A DNA stretch of 50,786 nucleotides from JBCBTJ01 sp039818665. GTDB lineage: Bacteria; Pseudomonadota; Alphaproteobacteria; Caulobacterales; Hyphomonadaceae. The stretch's first letter is position 1. Each line of letters begins with the position of its first letter. The position numbers and the translations under genes were made by a program. Of this stretch, positions 16,868-25,179 are shown one piece after another. The stretch covers positions 1 through 50,786 of the forward strand of contig JBCBTJ010000023.1 in assembly GCA_039818665.1 (NCBI GenBank). The letters are read 5' to 3'. The notes under the pieces are model-generated. The model saw only the letters and a list, made by a program, of their open reading frames with translations, searched no databases and had not been told where the DNA came from.

Positions 16868-17890
16868 ATGGGCGAGACAAACAAGACTTGGATCCTGAAA
16901 AAGCGGCCCGTGGGCGATGTGGCGCCGGGGGATTTGGAGCTTCAGGAGTTGCCGCTGGAGCCCTTGAAGGAGGGCGAGGCGCGGGCGCGCACGGTCTACC
17001 TCTCGCTCGACCCGACCAATCGGATCTGGATGAGCGACATCGACGCCTACATGCCGCCGGTCGGGATCGGCGAGCCCATGCGGGGCGGATCGCTGGGCGT
17101 GATCACCGAAAGCCGGTTCGACGGGCTCAATCAAGGCGATGTGGTCAATACCGGCCTCGCGGCTTGGTCGGAATACACCACGGCGCCCGGCGAGACGTTC
17201 GCGGCCATGCCGCAGCTGCCGGGCGTGCCGCTGACGGCCTATATGGGCCCGCTCGGCGCGACGGGGATGACGGCGTATTTCGGCTTAATGGACATCGGCC
17301 AGCCCAAGGAGGGCGAGACGGTGGTGGTCTCGGCCGCGGCGGGCGCGGTCGGGTCGATGGTCGGCCAGATCGCAAAGATCCAAGGTTGCCGGGTCGTGGG
17401 GATCGCCGGCTCCGACGAGAAATGCCGGTGGCTGACCGAGGAAGCCGGCTTTGATGCGGCGATCAATTACAAATCCGAAGACGTCGGCGCCGCGCTGGAC
17501 AAGCACTGCCCGGACGGGATCGACATCAATTTCGAGAATGTCGGCGGACCGATCATGGACGAGGTGATCGCCCGGCTGAACGATTTCTCGCGCATGCCGC
17601 TTTGCGGCCTGATCTCCACTTATAACGCCACGGACCCGGTGCCCGGGCCGTACAATTTCTCAAACCTCTTGATGCGGCGGACGCTCGTGAAGGGATTCAT
17701 CGTGATCGACTATCTCGACCGCTTCCCGGAAGGCATCCAGGCCATGGCCGGCTGGCTTATGGAGGGGAAGATCAAGTTCGAGACCGATGTGGTCGAGGGG
17801 CTTGAGAACGCGCCCGGCTCGCTGGAGCGGCTCTTTAGCGGCAAGAACCTCGGGAAGCTTGTCGTGAAAGTCAGCGAGCCGCCTGCCTAA
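16868..17890 (+). CDS. NADP-dependent oxidoreductase (CurA/YncB, leukotriene B4 dehydrogenase-like)
   Basis: A 340-residue MDR-family enzyme of the PTGR/CurA type that reduces alpha,beta-unsaturated carbonyls or curcumin-like compounds with NADPH. Characteristic parts are YLSLDPTNRIWMSD near residue 50, GATGMTAYFGLMDIG, the nucleotide motif VVSAAAGAVGSMVGQIAKIQG and FENVGGPIMDEVIARLNDFSRMPLCG. No zinc ligands are present. The ATG at 16868 follows GGAAGG and matches the family N-terminus; a longer open frame would extend into the methyltransferase gene. It converges on the DASS transporter with a 4-base stop overlap. Confidence 0.9.
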   Translation: MGETNKTWILKKRPVGDVAPGDLELQELPLEPLKEGEARARTVYLSLDPTNRIWMSDIDAYMPPVGIGEPMRGGSLGVITESRFDGLNQGDVVNTGLAAWSEYTTAPGETFAAMPQLPGVPLTAYMGPLGATGMTAYFGLMDIGQPKEGETVVVSAAAGAVGSMVGQIAKIQGCRVVGIAGSDEKCRWLTEEAGFDAAINYKSEDVGAALDKHCPDGIDINFENVGGPIMDEVIARLNDFSRMPLCGLISTYNATDPVPGPYNFSNLLMRRTLVKGFIVIDYLDRFPEGIQAMAGWLMEGKIKFETDVVEGLENAPGSLERLFSGKNLGKLVVKVSEPPA

Positions 17891-19326
17891 AGCACCCGCG
17901 GCGCGATCCAGAAGCCGATCGCGGTGATGATGACGACGCCGATCAGGTTTACGCGCACGCCGGCGCGCATCATCTGCCCGATGGTGACCTTGTCCGTGGC
18001 GTAGATGATCGCGTTCGGCGCGGTGGCGACGGGCAGCATGAAGGCGCAAGAGGCCGCCACGGCCGCTGGTGCGAGCAGGCTTTCCGGGCTTGCGCCGACC
18101 GCGCCGGCGAGCGCGCCGAGAATGGGGGCGAGCGTCGTCATGGTCGCGACATTGGAGGTGAGCTCGGTGAGAAAGATCACCAGCGCGACCACCACTGCGA
18201 TGAAGAAGATCGGCGGCAGGACGGAGAGCGCGCCGAGCTGGTCGCCGATCCATTCCGAAAGGCCCGTCCGGCTGACCGCGCGGCCCAAGCTGATCCCGCC
18301 GCCAAACAGGATGAGCACGCCCCAGGGCAGCTTCACCGCCTCCGACCAGGTGAGCAAAGCGCGCCCGGCCCCTTTGCGGGCTGGGATGATGAACATGGCG
18401 AGCGCGCCGGCCACGGCGATGCCCATGTCAGTGACGCCGAGGAGCCAAGGCGCGTCCCAGCCTGAGGCGCGGGCGAGATTCTGAACCGGCACGCGCGCCA
18501 CCCAGAACAGGGCGACGACGCCGAAGACCAGGGCGGCGCGCAGTTCAGGCGTCGTGATCGGTCCGAGATGATCGCGCTGGTCGCGCACTTCGGCCACGGC
18601 GGCGTCGGCGCCCTCAAGCCTCGGCAGGCCGCGCGTCACCGACCACCAGGCGGCGGGGATGAGCGGAACCATTGCGGGCACGCCATAGGCCATCCATTGC
18701 GGGTAGCCTATGGTCGCGCCGGCGTTCCGTTCGAGCCAATCGATGGCGATGAGATTGGTGGGCGTGCCGAGCGGCGTGGCGACGCCGCCGATGGAGGCCG
18801 CGTAGCACACGCCGAGCAGCAGCGCGGTGGTGAAGCGGCCGGTCTCGTCGCGCAGCGCGGCGGCCGCCGACAGGGCGATCGGCACCATCATCAGCGTCGT
18901 GGCCGTGTTGGAGATCCACATGGACAGCAGCGCGGTCGCCGCCATGAAGCCGAGGATCAGGCGGTTCTGACCGGAGCCGGCGGCGGCGACGACGTTGAGC
19001 GCGATGCGCCTGTGGAGGGACCAGCGCTCAATGCCGAGCGCGATGATGAACCCGCCGAGCAGCAACATCACGATCGGGCTGGAATAGCCGGACGCGGCTT
19101 CGGCTGGCGTGCCGGCCCCGATCAAAGGCAGGACGACGAGCGGCAGGAGCGAGGTCGCCGGAATCGGGATCGCTTTGGTGGCCCACCAGACCGCCATCAA
19201 TACCATGAGCGAGGCGACGCCCCAGCCGGACGCGCTCAATCCCTCCGGCGCCGGGAAGAGCTGCAGGCCGAGCGCCAGCAGCGGCCCGAGCCAGAAGCCG
19301 ATTTGTTTGGCGGTGAGGTTCCCCAT
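17887..19326 (-). CDS. SLC13/DASS-family anion transporter
   Basis: A 479-residue inner-membrane protein with about 11-12 hydrophobic segments, probably a sodium-coupled importer of di- or tricarboxylates. Both pseudo-symmetric signature motifs are visible: the first SNT motif in WISNTATTLMMVPIA and the second in LTELTSNVATMTTLAP. The conserved VATAPNAIIYATDKVTIGQMMRAG lies near the end and GVATPLGTPTNLIAI in the first half. The SNT context fits dicarboxylate or citrate transport; sulfate cannot be excluded. It is 46 bases downstream of msrB in the same direction. Confidence 0.88.
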   Translation of the reverse strand: MGNLTAKQIGFWLGPLLALGLQLFPAPEGLSASGWGVASLMVLMAVWWATKAIPIPATSLLPLVVLPLIGAGTPAEAASGYSSPIVMLLLGGFIIALGIERWSLHRRIALNVVAAAGSGQNRLILGFMAATALLSMWISNTATTLMMVPIALSAAAALRDETGRFTTALLLGVCYAASIGGVATPLGTPTNLIAIDWLERNAGATIGYPQWMAYGVPAMVPLIPAAWWSVTRGLPRLEGADAAVAEVRDQRDHLGPITTPELRAALVFGVVALFWVARVPVQNLARASGWDAPWLLGVTDMGIAVAGALAMFIIPARKGAGRALLTWSEAVKLPWGVLILFGGGISLGRAVSRTGLSEWIGDQLGALSVLPPIFFIAVVVALVIFLTELTSNVATMTTLAPILGALAGAVGASPESLLAPAAVAASCAFMLPVATAPNAIIYATDKVTIGQMMRAGVRVNLIGVVIITAIGFWIAPRVL

Positions 19327-19372
19327 TGCTCGGCAGAAGGCCCTGGGGCGGCGGCGCGGTCAAGCGGCCGTT

Positions 19373-19927
19373 CTACGCCTCGCGGAAGGTGAGCGCCGCG
19401 CCATTGATGCAGTGGAGCACGTCGCCGCTGAGGTAGACCATGTGGCCGAGATAGCTGCCGCAATTGCGGCAATGGACTTCCATCATGGTCTGTTGCCGCT
19501 GGCGGCGGCCATACTGAGTGACGAGATCAATGCCGGTCAGTGTCGCGTCCGGCTCGCATTGCTTGAAGAACACCCAGCCTTTGCGAAGCTCTTTCTTGTA
19601 ATCGGACGAATAGATCAGGAGATCGCAGCCCTTGCAGCGATAATCGCCGTCGCGGCGCTCGTTCCACAGCGGGCTGGATTTCGGGCGCTCCGTGCCGCCC
19701 TCTCGGAGGATCCAGTATTCGTCTTCCGTCAGCGCGGCGCGCCATTCGTCTTCGGTCCGGTTGAAGGCGTAGGAGAAATCGGGCTCGCGCGGCTGAACAT
19801 CCGACGGCGTGTTGTAGACCGGCGCGGCCTCTTCGGCGCGCGCGTCGCCGGACCGGCCAAGCGCGGCGGCGCCGGCGAGCGCCGAGCCCACAAGCAGGTT
19901 CCGGCGAGATAGTGTTGCGTACGGCAT
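19373..19927 (-). CDS. msrB: Exported peptide-methionine (R)-S-oxide reductase, MsrB type
   Basis: Repairs oxidised methionine (R-sulfoxide). The 184 residues start with a Tat-like signal (SRRNLLVGSALAGAAALG, cut probably after ARA), then the MsrB fold. Structural zinc Cys pairs are CKGC and CRNC; LGHMVYLSGDVLHCINGAALTF carries the catalytic Cys in the usual (R)HC(I)N position. EYWILREGGTERPKSSPLWNE matches the MsrB substrate region. The export signal makes it a periplasmic repair enzyme, unlike cytoplasmic MsrB. No second resolving Cys is obvious nearby. It sits between grpE and the transporter. Confidence 0.88.
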   Translation of the reverse strand: MPYATLSRRNLLVGSALAGAAALGRSGDARAEEAAPVYNTPSDVQPREPDFSYAFNRTEDEWRAALTEDEYWILREGGTERPKSSPLWNERRDGDYRCKGCDLLIYSSDYKKELRKGWVFFKQCEPDATLTGIDLVTQYGRRQRQQTMMEVHCRNCGSYLGHMVYLSGDVLHCINGAALTFREA

Positions 19928-20008
19928 GACGAAGCTCCTCTGGCGGTCGGCCGGACCTTCGCGCCAGCGGTCGTCACGAACAAATCAACCTTTGATGAGG
20001 TCTCGCGA

Positions 20009-20614
20009 CTAATTCGCAGGGCCGGAGCTCACCGCCACCATGGCCGCACGCAGAACGCGCTCGCCGATCTTCCAGCCCGATTGGAAGGGCGCGGCGACGG
20101 TTCCCGACGGGTGTTCGGAGGGGATCTGGCTGACGGCTTGGTGCTGGTTGGGATCGAACGCGGCGCCCGGCGCGGCGTCGATGGCTTTGACGCCATGGCG
20201 GGCCAGCACGGCGTGCAGCTCTTTCTCCGTCATCTCAACGCCCTCGAGCAGGCCCTTGCCCGCCTCGGAGAGATTGGCGCGGACCTCATCGGTCACCGCT
20301 TCAAGGGCGCGGGCGAGATTGTCCGACACGGAGAGAAGGTCGCCGGCGAATTTCTCGATGGCGTAGACGCGTTCGTCGGACACCTGCTTCTGGGCGCGCT
20401 TGCGGACATTGTCGACCTCGGCCAGCGAGCGCAGGAGCTTGTCTTTCAGATCGGCCGTTTCGGCTTCGAGTTCGGCGATGCGGTCCTCAGGCGTCGGCGG
20501 GGCGGCCGCCTCCGCCTCGGGCGCGGCGGCGGCTTTGGCCTCAGGCTCGGGGGTCTCGGGGTGGTCCGCAGGGCTGGCGCTTTCGTCTTCGCGCAGATCT
20601 TCTTCGCCGCTCAT
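20009..20614 (-). CDS. grpE: Nucleotide exchange factor GrpE
   Basis: Co-chaperone that releases ADP from DnaK. The product has an acidic Ala/Glu-rich N-terminus, a long coiled coil (about residues 45-100: RIAELEAETADLKDKLLRSLAEVDN and VRKRAQKQVSDER) and the beta-domain ending with AFDPNQHQAVSQ and GWKIGERVLRAAMVAVS. Two starts are possible. ATG 20623 overlaps the hrcA stop but has its purine run touching the start codon; ATG 20614 (MSGEEDLRED) has AAGGG at proper spacing and is preferred. It forms the classical hrcA-grpE heat-shock operon. Confidence 0.96.
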   Translation of the reverse strand: MSGEEDLREDESASPADHPETPEPEAKAAAAPEAEAAAPPTPEDRIAELEAETADLKDKLLRSLAEVDNVRKRAQKQVSDERVYAIEKFAGDLLSVSDNLARALEAVTDEVRANLSEAGKGLLEGVEMTEKELHAVLARHGVKAIDAAPGAAFDPNQHQAVSQIPSEHPSGTVAAPFQSGWKIGERVLRAAMVAVSSGPAN

Positions 20615-20619
20615 TCTTA

Positions 20620-21705
20620 TCATCCCTTATTCGATCCGCGGCCGCGGCCGACGATCTCGCCGATCACTTTCGCGGTGTAATCCACCATGGGGATCACCCG
20701 GGCGTAATTCAGACGGGTCGGTCCGATGACGCCGAGGGCCCCCACCACTTTTCGCTGGGCGCTCATATAGGGCGCGACGATCACGCTTGAACCCGACAGC
20801 GGAAACAGATTGTTCTCCGCGCCGATAAACAGGCGCACGCCTTCGGCCTCGCGCGTTGAGTCCAGGATGTCCAGGAGGCTTTGCTGGCGCTCTAGCGTTT
20901 CGAACAAGACCCGGACCTTGTCGAGGTCTTCGGCCGCCTCGCCGTCTTCCAGCAAATTGGCGCGGCCGCGGACAATGAGCGAGCGGCCTTTGCCCGGCGT
21001 CTCGCCGGACCACTCGGCGAGCCCCGCCTGCACCAAGCCGGCCGCCGCTTCGTCCAGAGCGGCGCGGCGATCGCTCAGCTCCGCCACGATCTGGTCGCGC
21101 GCTTCAGCCAGGGTGCGGCCTTTCATACGGGCGTTGAGATAATTGCCAGCCTCGATCAGCGATGTCGCCGGCAGGCCCTCCGGCAGGGCGAGCAGCCGGT
21201 TCTCCACGTCGCCGTCTTCGGTCACCAAAACGCACAGCGCTTCGCGGACGCCGAGCGGGACAAATTCGACATGCCGCACGGGCGCGTCATGGGTCGGCGA
21301 GGCGACAAGGCCCGCGCCGCCGGCGATGCCGGAGAGGATCTCCGAGGCCTCGTTGAGCACATCGTCGAGGTCGCGGCCCACCGCCCGCAGCCGGGCGTCG
21401 ATTTCACTGCGATCTTCCTCGCTCGGCTCGCCAAGCTCTAAGAAGCCGTCGACAAACAGGCGCAGGCCCGCATGGGTCGGCAAGCGGCCGGCGCTGACAT
21501 GCGGCGCGGCGAGCAGGCCGAGATCGGTGAGATCGGCCATCACGTTGCGGATCGAAGCGGGCGACAGTCCGATGCGGCCCTTCGACAATGTTCGCGATCC
21601 GACGGGCTCCCCGGTGTCTAAATACGCTTCGACGATCTCCCGGAAAATGTCCCGGGAGCGGGCGTCGAGACGCTGCATCATTGAAGGATGATCGGGATCA
21701 GACAT
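20620..21705 (-). CDS. hrcA: Heat-inducible transcription repressor HrcA
   Basis: Repressor of class I heat-shock genes through CIRCE elements. The 361 residues carry the N-terminal winged helix (TGEPVGSRTLSKGRIGLSPASIRNVMADL) and the conserved late segments RLFIGAENNL, SSVIVAPY and GALGVIGPTRLNYARVIPMVDYTAKVI. The ATG at 21705 fits the family N-terminus; longer frames run into the divergent rph. No CIRCE element is visible in the hrcA-rph gap, so its targets (such as groESL) are probably elsewhere. Confidence 0.97.
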   Translation of the reverse strand: MSDPDHPSMMQRLDARSRDIFREIVEAYLDTGEPVGSRTLSKGRIGLSPASIRNVMADLTDLGLLAAPHVSAGRLPTHAGLRLFVDGFLELGEPSEEDRSEIDARLRAVGRDLDDVLNEASEILSGIAGGAGLVASPTHDAPVRHVEFVPLGVREALCVLVTEDGDVENRLLALPEGLPATSLIEAGNYLNARMKGRTLAEARDQIVAELSDRRAALDEAAAGLVQAGLAEWSGETPGKGRSLIVRGRANLLEDGEAAEDLDKVRVLFETLERQQSLLDILDSTREAEGVRLFIGAENNLFPLSGSSVIVAPYMSAQRKVVGALGVIGPTRLNYARVIPMVDYTAKVIGEIVGRGRGSNKG

Positions 21706-21804
21706 GGTGTAGGGGTAGTGCGCGCTCGGCCGCGTTTCAACGGCGCTGTGGACAGGCGGTCGCAATCTGGCTTTGTGGCCGCTCGCCTCGCCAAGGAGAC
21801 CGAT

Positions 21805-22530
21805 ATGACCGCCCTCGCCCGCCCCTCCGGCCGCGCCGCCGACGCGCTGCGCGACGTCGTGTTGGAAACGAATGTCACCCGGTACGCCGAGGGCTCGTGC
21901 CTGGCGAAGTTCGGGCACACGCATGTTTTGTGCACGGCGAGCTGGCAGGACAGCGTCCCGCCATGGATGCGGGGCCAGGGCAAGGGCTGGGTGACCGGGG
22001 AGTACGGCATGCTGCCGCGCGCGACCCACACGCGCGGGCGGCGCGAGGCGGCGGCCGGCAAGCAGTCAGGCCGCACGCAGGAGATCCAACGCCTGATCGG
22101 CCGGTCGCTGCGCTCGGTCGTCGATCTGGAAGCGCTCGGCGAAAACCAACTCACCATCGATTGCGACGTCATCCAGGCCGACGGCGGCACGCGCACCGCC
22201 TCGATCACCGGCGGCTTCGTCGCCATGGCGCTTGCGATGAAGTGGCTGAAAGCCGAAGGCGTGATCGAGCGCGATCCCGTTTTGAAGCAGGCTGCGGCGA
22301 TCTCCGTCGGGCTGTTCCAAGACACGCCGGTGCTCGATCTCGACTATCCGGAGGATTCCGGCGGCGAGGGCGATATGAACGTCGTCATGTCGTCGGATGG
22401 CGGCTTTATCGAGGTTCAAGGCACAGGCGAGGAGCGCCCGTTCACCAAGGACGAGCTGCAGACCTTGCTGCAATTGGCGGAGAAAGGCTGTTTGGACTTG
22501 TTCGAAGCCCAGCGGGTCGCAATCGGTTAG
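21805..22530 (+). CDS. rph: Ribonuclease PH
   Basis: Phosphorolytic 3'-5' exoribonuclease that trims tRNA 3' ends. The 241 residues begin RPSGRAADALRDVVLETNVTRYAEGSCLAKFG and include the catalytic-core stretches TGEYGMLPRATHTR, GRTQEIQRLIGRSLR and DCDVIQADGGTRTASITGGF. Length is typical. AAGGAG lies 6 bases upstream of the ATG. rph divergent from hrcA, often followed by rdgB and hemW, is a standard alphaproteobacterial arrangement; here the DUF2975/XRE pair is inserted between rph and rdgB. Confidence 0.97.
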   Translation: MTALARPSGRAADALRDVVLETNVTRYAEGSCLAKFGHTHVLCTASWQDSVPPWMRGQGKGWVTGEYGMLPRATHTRGRREAAAGKQSGRTQEIQRLIGRSLRSVVDLEALGENQLTIDCDVIQADGGTRTASITGGFVAMALAMKWLKAEGVIERDPVLKQAAAISVGLFQDTPVLDLDYPEDSGGEGDMNVVMSSDGGFIEVQGTGEERPFTKDELQTLLQLAEKGCLDLFEAQRVAIG

Positions 22531-22533
22531 AGC

Positions 22534-22767
22534 CTACTCGGCCGCGGCTTGGCCCGCCTCGTCCTCGTTTTCCCAAACGAGTATGTCGCCCGGCTGGCAT
22601 TGCAGCACTTCGCAGAGTTTTTCGAGCGTGGAGAACCGCACAGCCTTGGCCTTGCCAGTCTTCAGGATCGACAGATTGGCGAGCGTCACGCCGACCTTCT
22701 CCGACAACTCGGTCAGAGACATGCGGCGATCCAAAAGCACGCGGTCGAGATTTACGCGAATGGCCAT
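22534..22767 (-). CDS. Small XRE-family HTH transcriptional regulator
   Basis: A 77-residue DNA-binding protein, a single helix-turn-helix of the YozG/HTH_26 type (MAIRVNLDRVLLDRRM, LTELSEKVGVTLANLSILK, then CQPGDILVWEN). It is preceded by GGAG at good spacing and lies 11 bases after the DUF2975 gene, the usual partner of this XRE group. It probably autoregulates the pair. The start at 22767 is supported by homology to the conserved MAIxVNLDxVL opening. Confidence 0.88.
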   Translation of the reverse strand: MAIRVNLDRVLLDRRMSLTELSEKVGVTLANLSILKTGKAKAVRFSTLEKLCEVLQCQPGDILVWENEDEAGQAAAE

Positions 22768-22778
22768 ATGTCGCGCTC

Positions 22779-23306
22779 CTAAATCGTCATCTTCTCTTCC
22801 TCCCGCAAGCGCGTTCCTTCTCGGAACACTTGCGACAGGACGAGAAGCGCGGCGACGGACGCCCACGCGGCGAGATTGATAGAGATGTTGACGCCCATTT
22901 CGCCGTTATCAGCGAAAGCCCGCAAGACGAACGCGGCGACGAAACGCGCCAGTTCGATCGCCGCGACGGCGAGCGCGATGCGCGTCAGCCGAGGCGCGTT
23001 CTCCGGCACGAAGGGATCGCCGGCGGCGAGCGTGTTCAAGATCCGCTTCAGTTGGGTGCATATATAGATGACGCCCGGCGCGAAGACCGCCAGCGTGATC
23101 AGGCCCGCCGACAGCTGAAGCGCCGATTTTTCTTCAACATAGACCGTGCCGCCCGGGAAGGTCAGCTCGCCGCCGCTCATGCTGGCGAGCAGGCCGAACC
23201 CAATCAAAACGACGCCCACAACGCCAGCGATCACTGCGATCCACAGGACAGCGGTGACGATCACGCTCAGCGCGGCGGCCATCGAATTGCCGGAGACAGG
23301 GGTCAT
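22779..23306 (-). CDS. DUF2975 family membrane protein
   Basis: A 175-residue integral membrane protein with four predicted helices (about residues 15-42, 70-88, 110-132 and 142-162). DUF2975 proteins are typically encoded with a small XRE regulator, as here; their biochemical role is unknown. The mid-protein LKRILNTLAAGDPFVPENAPRLTRIALAV is the recognisable family stretch. AAGGAG precedes the ATG. The pair interrupts the common rph-rdgB-hemW order, suggesting a mobile two-gene cassette (inference). Confidence 0.82.
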   Translation of the reverse strand: MTPVSGNSMAAALSVIVTAVLWIAVIAGVVGVVLIGFGLLASMSGGELTFPGGTVYVEEKSALQLSAGLITLAVFAPGVIYICTQLKRILNTLAAGDPFVPENAPRLTRIALAVAAIELARFVAAFVLRAFADNGEMGVNISINLAAWASVAALLVLSQVFREGTRLREEEKMTI

Positions 23307-23365
23307 GCCTCTCCTTCCTAAACGCGCCTTTGTCGGCTAGTTGCGCGCAAATCTACCAATGCACG

Positions 23366-23384
23366 ATTACCGTAAAACGATAAT
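23366..23384. promoter_or_regulatory. Candidate operator for the XRE/DUF2975 pair
   Basis: An imperfect inverted repeat, ATTACCGT-AAA-ACGATAAT (7 of 8 positions pair), lies in the AT-rich divergent region between the DUF2975 gene and rdgB. Location and size suit an XRE dimer site. No binding evidence is available. Confidence 0.35.
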
Positions 23385-23422
23385 GCTGTTCGTCGTGAAA
23401 GCAAGTTTGGAGCCGCACGCGC

Positions 23423-24034
23423 ATGCCGTTTCGTAAACTGGAGCCAGGCCGGCTGGTCGCGGCGACGCACAATGCCGGAAAGGTCCGCGAGCTGATCGAT
23501 CTGCTCGCGCCGTGCGGGTTGGAGGTGGTTTCGGCCGGCGAACTCGACCTGCCGGAGCCCGAAGAAACTGAAGCGACGTTTACAGGTAACGCGCTTTTGA
23601 AGGCCCGTGCGGCGGCCGGCGCCGCGCGGCTGCCGGCCCTCGCCGACGATTCCGGCCTGGCGGTCGAAGCGCTGGGCGGAGCGCCCGGAATTTACTCGGC
23701 GCGCTGGGCCGGCGAGCCCCGGGACTTCAACCGCGCCATGGCGCGCGTGGAGGCGGAGCTGCAGGCGACAGGCTCGGGAAACCGGCGCGCGAAGTTCGTC
23801 TGCGCCCTGGCGGTGGCCTGGCCGGACGGCGAGGAGGTCGTGTTCGAGGGCGAGGTGCATGGCGAACTGGTCTGGCCGGCCCGCGGGACGCGGGGGTTCG
23901 GCTATGACCCCATGTTCGTCGCCGAGGGCGAGCAGGAGACCTTCGGAGAAATGGACCCGGAGACAAAACACGCCATGAGCCACCGCGCGGACGCTTTCGC
24001 CAAACTGAAAGCCGCGCTGCTGCCGGACGCATGA
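23423..24034 (+). CDS. rdgB: dITP/XTP pyrophosphatase (RdgB/HAM1 family)
   Basis: House-cleaning enzyme that hydrolyses non-canonical purine NTPs to monophosphates, keeping inosine and xanthosine out of DNA. Of its 203 residues the diagnostic parts are VAATHNAGKVRELIDLL, FTGNALLKARAAA, LADDSGLAVEALGGAPGIYSARWAG and FGYDPMFVAEGEQETFGEM, with HRADAFAKLKAAL at the end. The length is standard. hemW follows with an ATGA overlap. Confidence 0.97.
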   Translation: MPFRKLEPGRLVAATHNAGKVRELIDLLAPCGLEVVSAGELDLPEPEETEATFTGNALLKARAAAGAARLPALADDSGLAVEALGGAPGIYSARWAGEPRDFNRAMARVEAELQATGSGNRRAKFVCALAVAWPDGEEVVFEGEVHGELVWPARGTRGFGYDPMFVAEGEQETFGEMDPETKHAMSHRADAFAKLKAALLPDA

Positions 24035-25179
24035 CGGCGGCGCTGGCCGGCCCCGGCTATGGGTTCGGGCTTTACGTCCACTGGCCCTATTGCGCGCGGA
24101 TCTGCCCCTATTGCGATTTCAACGTCTACGCCGCGAAGGATCGCGACACGGGTCCGTTGGTCGCGGCGATGCTGCGCGATTTGGAGGCGCACGCGGAACG
24201 TCTCGGCGATCATCCGCCGCTGGATAGCGTGTTCTTGGGCGGCGGCACGCCGTCTTTGATGGCTCCGGCGGAGATCGATGCGTTGCTCGGCGCCGCCGAC
24301 CGCCTGTTCGGGCTCTCATCGGCGGAGATCACCATCGAGGCCAATCCGAACGATGCGACGATTGAGCGGCTTCAGGCCTGGCGTGAGGCGGGCGTCACCC
24401 GGCTCTCGTTGGGCGTTCAATCCTTCGACGACGACGCTCTTAAGTTTCTGGGCCGCGACCACACAGGCGCCGACGCGCGCCGGGCCCTCGGTGAGGCGCT
24501 CTCGGCGTTTGCGTCGGTTTCGGCCGATTTCATCTATGCGCGTCCAGACCAGACGGCGGGGCAATGGGCGGCGGAGCTGGCGGACATCCTCGCAGCGGGC
24601 GCGCAGCATCTCTCGCTGTATGAACTCACCATCGAGCCGGCGACCGCTTTCGGCCGCGCCGCGGCGCGCGGGACGCTGACGCCCGCCGGAGAAGACGCCC
24701 AGGCCGACCTCTATGAACTGACCCAAGCCGCATTGGCCGCGGCAGGGTTCGACGCCTACGAGATTTCAAACCACGCCGCTGCGCCGGAGCATCGCTCGCG
24801 GCACAATCTGACCTATTGGCGCTCGGGCGATTGGATCGGCATCGGGCCGGGAGCCCATGGACGGCTGACGATCGACAGCGCGCGGCTGGCGACGGAGGCC
24901 GAGCGGCGGCCGGCGGACTATGTCCGCCGGATCGAAGAGGACGGCGTTGGCTGGGCCGCGGCCGGGCCATTAGCCGCGGACGACATAGCGCGCGAGGTGC
25001 TCGCCATGGGCCTGCGCCCCGCCGACGGCGTTCAGATCGACCGACTGAAATGTCTGGACAAGGGCATGGCGGCCGACCTGCAGGCGCAGGGCTTGATCGA
25101 AATGGCGGGCGGGCGGCTGCGGCTCACGAGCGCTGGCCGGTTGCTCGCCGACCAAATCGCCGCGAAGCTCGCGCCCTAG
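24031..25179 (+). CDS. hemW: Radical SAM protein HemW (coproporphyrinogen III oxidase-like)
   Basis: A 382-residue radical SAM protein thought to act as a heme chaperone or insertion factor rather than a coproporphyrinogen oxidase. The iron-sulfur motif is Cys21-x3-Cys25-x2-Cys28 (CARICPYCDF). Other family parts are FLGGGTPSL, ITIEANPNDATIERL, RLSLGVQSFDDDALKFLGR, YEISNHA and GIGPGAHGR. It lacks the N-terminal extension and extra Cys of true HemN. It is translationally coupled to rdgB, a widely conserved pair. Confidence 0.93.
   Translation: MTAALAGPGYGFGLYVHWPYCARICPYCDFNVYAAKDRDTGPLVAAMLRDLEAHAERLGDHPPLDSVFLGGGTPSLMAPAEIDALLGAADRLFGLSSAEITIEANPNDATIERLQAWREAGVTRLSLGVQSFDDDALKFLGRDHTGADARRALGEALSAFASVSADFIYARPDQTAGQWAAELADILAAGAQHLSLYELTIEPATAFGRAAARGTLTPAGEDAQADLYELTQAALAAAGFDAYEISNHAAAPEHRSRHNLTYWRSGDWIGIGPGAHGRLTIDSARLATEAERRPADYVRRIEEDGVGWAAAGPLAADDIAREVLAMGLRPADGVQIDRLKCLDKGMAADLQAQGLIEMAGGRLRLTSAGRLLADQIAAKLAP

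Noticed and set aside
21706..21804. Possible heat-shock sigma-32 promoter or CIRCE element upstream of hrcA
   Set aside because: A GTTGAAA and a CCCCTA occur on the minus strand, but their spacing is too long and the start would leave almost no leader. No CIRCE dyad (TTAGCACTC-N9-GAGTGCTAA) is present.
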